Below, one piece after another: positions 40,877 to 44,957 of a stretch of DNA of 44,957 nucleotides; the stretch's first letter is position 1, and each line of letters starts with the position of its first letter. Location: assembly GCA_020249045.1 (NCBI GenBank), contig JADCGK010000010.1:1-44957 (forward strand). Reading direction: 5' to 3'. The translations under genes and the position numbers were made by a program. Under the pieces are notes generated by a model. The model was not told where the DNA came from. It searched no databases and saw only the letters and a program-made list of their open reading frames with translations. This DNA is from Azospirillum sp. (lineage in GTDB: Bacteria; Pseudomonadota; Alphaproteobacteria; CACIAM-22H2).

Positions 40877-41748
40877 CGCGCGGCACCGACGGGGGCGGCC
40901 AGCATGTCAAGACCGCGCGCGCGCGCCCATTCGATCACGCGGAACGTCCCGTCCCGGTCCTCGACCAGCGCCGTGCAGCTTTCGACCCAATCGCCGTCGT
41001 TCATGTAGACGATCCCCCCGATATCGCGGATTTCCGCCTTGTGGATGTGGCCGCATACGACGCCGTCGAAGCCGCGCCGGCGCGCTTCCGCGGCCACCGC
41101 CTCCTCGAAATCGACGATGTATTTGACCGCGTTCTTGACCTTGTGTTTGAGCCATGCCGACAGCGACCAATACGGCAGGCCGAGCACGCGGCGCGCGCGG
41201 TTGAACCATTCGTTGGTCCACAGCGCGAAGGCGTAGGCGTGATCGCCCAGGAAGGCGAGCCAGCGCGCGTAGCGCACGACGCCGTCGAACGCGTCGCCGT
41301 GGATCACCAAATACCGCCGGCCGTCGGCGGCGACATGCACCGCCTCGCCGGTGACCAGGATGCCGCCGAAGTGATGGTCGAGATAGTCGCGCAGCGCCTC
41401 GTCGTGATTGCCGGGCACGTAGATCACGTCCGTCCCTTTGCGCGCCTTGCGCAGAACCTTTTGGACGACATCGTTATGCGCTTGCGGCCAATACCACCCG
41501 CGCTTGAGCCGCCAGCCATCGACGATGTCGCCCACGAGATAAAGCCGGTCGGATTCGTTCTCGCGCAGGAAGTCGAGCAGGAAATCGGCCTTGCAGCCGG
41601 CCGTGCCCAGATGGATGTCCGACAGGAAGATCGCCCGCCAGCGCGCGGTCCCGTCGTCCGGGCCGCCGCCGCCCGCGAGGCCGTCCGGCGCGCGCGCGAT
41701 GGCGTGCGTCGCGGCGTTGTCCACATGCTTTTCCACCGGTCCGGACAT
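40873..41748 (-). CDS. plcP: PlcP-type metallophosphoesterase (phospholipase C)
   Basis: A 291-residue calcineurin-like phosphoesterase. Metal ligands are DIHLG (D44, H46), GDIVDGW (D74), GNHDE (N114, H115), HGD (H150) and GHIHKAE. The intervening WPQAHNDVVQKVLRKARKGT and FLGDHAYAFALWTNEW resemble PlcP, which cleaves phosphatidylcholine and related phospholipids to diacylglycerol in phosphate-limited alphaproteobacteria. LpxH-type UDP-diacylglucosamine hydrolase is the nearest alternative; coupling to the Agt glycosyltransferase favours PlcP. Start 41748 (MSGPVEKH) is chosen because of the GAGAGG Shine-Dalgarno sequence. Confidence 0.8.
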   Translation of the reverse strand: MSGPVEKHVDNAATHAIARAPDGLAGGGGPDDGTARWRAIFLSDIHLGTAGCKADFLLDFLRENESDRLYLVGDIVDGWRLKRGWYWPQAHNDVVQKVLRKARKGTDVIYVPGNHDEALRDYLDHHFGGILVTGEAVHVAADGRRYLVIHGDAFDGVVRYARWLAFLGDHAYAFALWTNEWFNRARRVLGLPYWSLSAWLKHKVKNAVKYIVDFEEAVAAEARRRGFDGVVCGHIHKAEIRDIGGIVYMNDGDWVESCTALVEDRDGTFRVIEWARARGLDMLAAPVGAAR

Positions 41749-41786
41749 CCCGACCTCTCTTGCCGACGGGCGATTTCTTTTGCCGG

Positions 41787-41792
41787 TATAAT
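41787..41792 (+). promoter_or_regulatory. TATAAT box in the plcP/lipid-kinase gap
   Basis: A perfect TATAAT lies in the 121-base divergent gap between plcP and the lipid kinase, but no -35 is correctly spaced (TTGCCG is 21 bases upstream). The AT-rich sequence could serve as the -10 of either gene, since its reverse reads ATTATA. Confidence 0.3.
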
Positions 41793-41858
41793 GGCTTCGT
41801 GGTAGTCGTTTTAAGTGAATCTTCCGTGGCATATGCAATTAATGGAAGCATCTCCGAA

Positions 41859-41876
41859 CGGTCATACGAATGTCAT
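41859..41876 (+). promoter_or_regulatory. Pho-box-like direct repeat at the lipid-kinase start
   Basis: CGGTCATACGAATGTCAT contains two copies of GTCAT exactly 11 bases apart and matches the Pho-box consensus at about 14 of 18 positions. It overlaps the kinase start codon, so as a PhoB site it would more likely block than activate the kinase; plcP is on the other side, 111 bases away and in reverse orientation. The match could be accidental. Confidence 0.3.
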
Positions 41877-42757
41877 CCGACTCGGCCGCCGAGCGCCTTC
41901 TCGTCATCTACAACCCGATCGCCGGGCGCCGTCGCCGGCGTTTTCTGTCGCGCGTGCTCGAAGCGCTCGAGCGGCGCGGCCTCTCGGTGCGGCTCGAACC
42001 CACGCGCCGGCGGGGCGATGCGGAGGCCCTGGCGCGCGGCGCGCGCGCCGGCGGGGCGGACCGGGTCGTCGTGGCGGGCGGAGACGGCACGATCAACGAG
42101 GCGCTGAACGGTCTTGAAGGGCCCGTGCCGCCGCTGGGCATCGTGCCGCTGGGCACCGCCAACGTGCTGGCGCACGAATTGGGTCTGGGCGCGCGGGCCG
42201 AAGCGGTCGCGGCGGCGATCGCCGAAGGCAGTCCGCGCGCGGTGACGCTGGGCCTTGTCAACGGCCGGCGGTTTTCGATGATGGCCGGCGTGGGGTTCGA
42301 CGCGCATGTCGTGCGCGACGTATCGCCCCGACTCAAACGCGCCATCGGCAAGGGCGCCTACGCGCTTGAAACCCTGCGCCAGCTCCTCGTCTTCGCTCCC
42401 CGGACATACGACTTGCGGATCGACGGAGCGGCGCATCGCGCGGCTTCGGTCATCGTCTGCAACGGCCATTACTACGGCGGCAAATTCGTCGCGGCGCCCG
42501 CCGCCCGGCTCGACGCGCCGGAATTCCAAGTCGTGTTGTTCGGCCGCGCGGGACGGCTGGCGATTTTGCGCTACGCGCTCGCACTCGCCTTCGGCCGGCT
42601 GCCGGCCCTCGCCGACGTCACCATCCTGCCCGCCCGCACCGTCGAAATCGCGGGGCCGACGGGCGAACCCGTGCAGGCCGACGGCGACATCCTCGCCCAT
42701 CTACCCGCGCGTTTCGACGCGGTCCCCGAGGCGGCGAAGCTGGTCGGACCGGCCTAG
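41870..42757 (+). CDS. Diacylglycerol kinase-family lipid kinase
   Basis: A 295-residue lipid kinase of the DagK/YegS catalytic type. The ATP-binding GGDGTINE is at residues 70-77, followed by LGIVPLGTANVLAHELGL and the GVGFDAHVVRDV segment. It phosphorylates diacylglycerol or a related lipid (sphingoid or ceramide substrates are also known in the family). It is divergent from plcP, whose product is diacylglycerol, so it may return that product to phosphatidate. ATG 41870 is used; no strong Shine-Dalgarno sequence lies directly before it. Confidence 0.88.
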   Translation: MSSDSAAERLLVIYNPIAGRRRRRFLSRVLEALERRGLSVRLEPTRRRGDAEALARGARAGGADRVVVAGGDGTINEALNGLEGPVPPLGIVPLGTANVLAHELGLGARAEAVAAAIAEGSPRAVTLGLVNGRRFSMMAGVGFDAHVVRDVSPRLKRAIGKGAYALETLRQLLVFAPRTYDLRIDGAAHRAASVIVCNGHYYGGKFVAAPAARLDAPEFQVVLFGRAGRLAILRYALALAFGRLPALADVTILPARTVEIAGPTGEPVQADGDILAHLPARFDAVPEAAKLVGPA

Positions 42758-42758
42758 C

Positions 42759-44093
42759 TCAACGTCCGGCGATGGTGCAGCCGTCGAGCCGCAGCGTCGG
42801 CGCATCGGTGCCGTGGCGGAACACGAGATCGTCCGCCGGCGTCGCACGCATGAACATATCCAAGAGATTGCCCGCGATCGTGACCTCCGAGACGGGATAG
42901 GTCAGCGCGCCGTCCTCGATCATGAAACCGGCCGCACCTCGGCTGTAGTCGCCCGTGACGCCGTTCACGCCCATGCCGATGAATTCGGTGACGTAGAGCC
43001 CGCGCTTCACGTCCGCGATCATCGCCGCGCGCGAAACGGCACCGGCCTCCATGTAGAGGTTTGTGGCCGACGGCGAGGGCGGCGAGGTGGTGCCGCGTGC
43101 CGCATGACCGGTGGATTTGAGGCCGAGTTGCCGCGCCGAACGCAGATCGAGGATCCAGGTCGTCAACACGCCCTTGTCGATGATCGCGCGGCGTTGCGGG
43201 GCGATGCCCTCGCCGTCCACGGGTTTGGAGGCGAGACCCCGCTTGCGGAACGGATCGTCGACGATCGAAATGCCCGGGCCGAAAACCGGCTGGCCCATCT
43301 TGGTCTTGAGATAGCTGGTGCCGCGCGCGATCGACGCGCCGTTGATCGCGGTCGCGAGGTGACGCACGAGGCTCCCCGAGACGCGCGGATCGAGGATCAC
43401 CGGCAGCTTGCAGGTTTCGAGCTTGCGCGGGTTCAAACGGCGCACGACGCGCTCGCCGGCTTCGCGGCCGATCCGGGCGGGATCGTCCAGGTCGGCTCCG
43501 TGCAAGGCGCTCGACCAATCGTAGTCGCGTTCCATCGCGGTGCCTTCGCCCGCGATCACCGCCGCCGAGACCGAATGCGAGGATCGCGCGTATTCCACCG
43601 CCAGACCGTTGGTCGCGGCCAAGGCCACGCGGCTCGAACTCCATCCCGCTTCCGCACCTTCGGAATTCGTCACGCCCGCGACGGCGAGCGCCGCTTCTTC
43701 GGCCGCCGCCGCGCGCGCCATCAGCGTCTCGGCCGACGGCTCGACGGGGTCGACCAGGTCGAGATCGGGCAGTGTCTTGGCGATGTCGCCGGGCTCGGCG
43801 AGGCCGCAATGCGGATCCTCGAGCCCGGCCTTGGCCATCGCGATCGCGCGTTCGACCAGCCCGTCGAGCGCCTTGGCCGAGCGGTCGTTCGACGACACCA
43901 CGGCCTGACGCTTGCCCACGAACACGCGCAAACCGAGGTCGTGGCCTTCCGCGCGTTCGAGCTTTTCGAGTTTGCCCAAGCGGCGCGCGTGGCTGACGGA
44001 AACGCCTTCGACGAACAGCGCGTCGGCGGCGTCGGCGCCCGCGCGTTTGGCCTTGGCGACGAGATCGGCGAGGAGATCGAGCGTATTGGACAT
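42759..44093 (-). CDS. pmbA: PmbA/TldE, partner of the TldD metalloprotease
   Basis: A 444-residue protein of the TldD/PmbA family. Features include KLEKLERAEGHDLGLRVFVG, the VILDPRVSGSLVRHLATAIN segment and NLYMEAGAVSRAAMIADV, with the C-terminal GVNGVTGDYSRGAAGFMIED. TldE/PmbA lacks the HExxxH zinc motif of TldD and pairs with it to form the active heterodimer that trims small peptides such as microcin B17 or modified precursors. tldD is not in the window. The gene follows the bactofilin-like gene by 3 bases and probably shares its transcript. Confidence 0.9.
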   Translation of the reverse strand: MSNTLDLLADLVAKAKRAGADAADALFVEGVSVSHARRLGKLEKLERAEGHDLGLRVFVGKRQAVVSSNDRSAKALDGLVERAIAMAKAGLEDPHCGLAEPGDIAKTLPDLDLVDPVEPSAETLMARAAAAEEAALAVAGVTNSEGAEAGWSSSRVALAATNGLAVEYARSSHSVSAAVIAGEGTAMERDYDWSSALHGADLDDPARIGREAGERVVRRLNPRKLETCKLPVILDPRVSGSLVRHLATAINGASIARGTSYLKTKMGQPVFGPGISIVDDPFRKRGLASKPVDGEGIAPQRRAIIDKGVLTTWILDLRSARQLGLKSTGHAARGTTSPPSPSATNLYMEAGAVSRAAMIADVKRGLYVTEFIGMGVNGVTGDYSRGAAGFMIEDGALTYPVSEVTIAGNLLDMFMRATPADDLVFRHGTDAPTLRLDGCTIAGR

Positions 44094-44096
44094 TTT

Positions 44097-44957
44097 TCAG
44101 CGCATCCGGCGGAAGAGTTCCCGGGCGAAAGCGCCCAGGCCGAAGATATAGGCGGCGAACAGGATCCAGCCGCCGGCCATCGGGATATGGCCCGAAGCGA
44201 CCAGACCCGCAAGTCCGATCGCCATCGCGGCCATGCCGTGCCACGGGGCGTCGGGCCGTCCGGTCCGTGCGAACGCCAAGACGCCGAAGCCCAACGCCGC
44301 CGCCGCGATCAGGAATCCGAGTCCTGCGAAGACCACGAGCAGGAGAACGAGCGTCGCGGCCAGCGGTAAGCCCACGAACGTGAACGCCGCCAGCAGCGCC
44401 GCCGAGGGCACGCCCAGCAGCAAGCCCGTTCCCCACCCGGCGACGGCGATCGGCCGTGCCCGAATCGCCGCGGCACTCGCGTGCGTGAAGCCGGGGGCCA
44501 TGATCGCAAGGGCGAAGCCGCACAGCGCCACCGCGATCCAGAAGATCCAACGCAACGAACGGCCGATCCGGCCCAGCAGTGCTTCGAGCGAGTCCGCGAA
44601 CCCGCCCGGGGTATGGACGACCCCGCCCGCGATGCGTGCCGAGGGGTGGATATCGGGCGGCAGCGGCGACCAAACGGCCAGCACGCCGCCGATATCCGTA
44701 TGCGGGCCGATGCGCACGGCCTCGGCGGCGGCGATCTTCAGATCGCCGCGCACGCGAATATCGGCCGTCACGTCGAAACCGGTCAGCCATGCGCGCTGAT
44801 TGAACGCGCCGCCGACCGCGAGCGTATGCCCGATCAGGAACGCGTTGCGCGCGACGCGGGTCGCTCCGCCCACGCCGATCTGGAAGCCCACGGCGACCAG
44901 ATCCCCCGCGATTTCCGCCTCGACCGCGATGGCCGCCCCGGCGAGCGCCGCATCGCC
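44097..44957 (-). CDS. Bactofilin-like domain joined to membrane segments (partial, 5' end missing)
   Basis: The frame is open to the window edge, so the N-terminus is missing; 286 residues are visible. The first ~95 (EAEIAGDLVAVGFQIGVGGA through VRGDLKIAAAEAVRIGPHTD) form Gly/Val-rich beta repeats like a bactofilin or other polymer-forming beta-helix. After a linker, residues ~130-285 contain about four to five hydrophobic segments (RWIFWIAVALCGFALAIMAP, LLLGVPSAALLAAFTFVGLP, LVLLLVVFAGLGFLIAAAAL, WILFAAYIFGLGAF). This suggests a membrane-anchored scaffold. It lies just upstream of pmbA in the same direction (3-base gap), so it probably belongs to the same operon. Confidence 0.7.
   Translation of the reverse strand, partial: GDAALAGAAIAVEAEIAGDLVAVGFQIGVGGATRVARNAFLIGHTLAVGGAFNQRAWLTGFDVTADIRVRGDLKIAAAEAVRIGPHTDIGGVLAVWSPLPPDIHPSARIAGGVVHTPGGFADSLEALLGRIGRSLRWIFWIAVALCGFALAIMAPGFTHASAAAIRARPIAVAGWGTGLLLGVPSAALLAAFTFVGLPLAATLVLLLVVFAGLGFLIAAAALGFGVLAFARTGRPDAPWHGMAAMAIGLAGLVASGHIPMAGGWILFAAYIFGLGAFARELFRRMR

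Overview
The window is chromosomal DNA from a GC-rich alphaproteobacterium, most likely of the Rhodospirillales/Azospirillales type. This rests on the strong G/C third-position bias, the FlaF-like and FliG flagellar genes, CbtBA, the ArgO/ArgP pair, a plcP-agt lipid-remodelling pair and a PhnS/T/U-type 2-aminoethylphosphonate (AEP) importer. No single gene fixes the genus. Coding density is very high: many genes overlap by 1-8 bases (ATGA or GTGA joints, tail-to-tail overlaps), and only one gap exceeds 300 bases.

Layout. 1-960: a scar of mobile DNA. The end of an IS3-family element lies inside an IetS-like subtilase gene, and the rest of that gene is visibly less GC-rich than everything after it. 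999-6290: an unknown protein, a BASS-family transporter, a DoeA-like hydrolase coupled to a hot-dog thioesterase, cobalt transporter CbtB/CbtA, and an HtrA-like protein that has lost its catalytic His and Asp. 6367-21106: housekeeping genes (uvrD, prmA, a stand-alone and unusual fusA, rsmD, rluB, a C26 amidotransferase, tadA, an MBL hydrolase, purD, xseA, an M23 peptidase, an envelope lipoprotein). 21422-24990: tRNA-Arg(ACG), NDH-2, an acetyltransferase, and divergent argO/argP. 24987-28544: a small flagellar block (lipoprotein, FlaF-like, fliG) with a divergent unknown protein. 28649-33289: a four-gene phosphonate-import operon preceded by a good Pho-box match. 33284-38225: a three-PAS histidine kinase, apt, and a dimethylglycine-dehydrogenase-like flavoprotein. 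38230-39816: a secreted protein made of 21-residue tandem repeats, divergent from an alginate-lyase-family protein. 39821-42757: agt-plcP and a divergent lipid kinase. 42759-44957: pmbA, and a membrane protein with a bactofilin-like domain cut by the window end.

How the genes fit together. Two themes stand out beyond housekeeping. The first is phosphorus economy: the AEP importer with a candidate Pho box, and the PlcP phospholipase C plus Agt glycosyltransferase that swap phospholipids for glycolipids, next to a kinase able to return diacylglycerol to phosphatidate. The second is catabolism of compatible solutes or methylated amines: the DoeA-like hydrolase, the betainyl-CoA-thioesterase-like protein and the dimethylglycine-dehydrogenase-like enzyme. 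TadA and its substrate tRNA-Arg(ACG) are both present. I found no CRISPR array, prophage or intact defence system. The strongest candidates for undescribed biology are the repeat protein beside the lyase, the FliG/FlaF-linked unknowns, the HtrA-like pseudo-protease, the bactofilin-like membrane fusion and the atypical EF-G.
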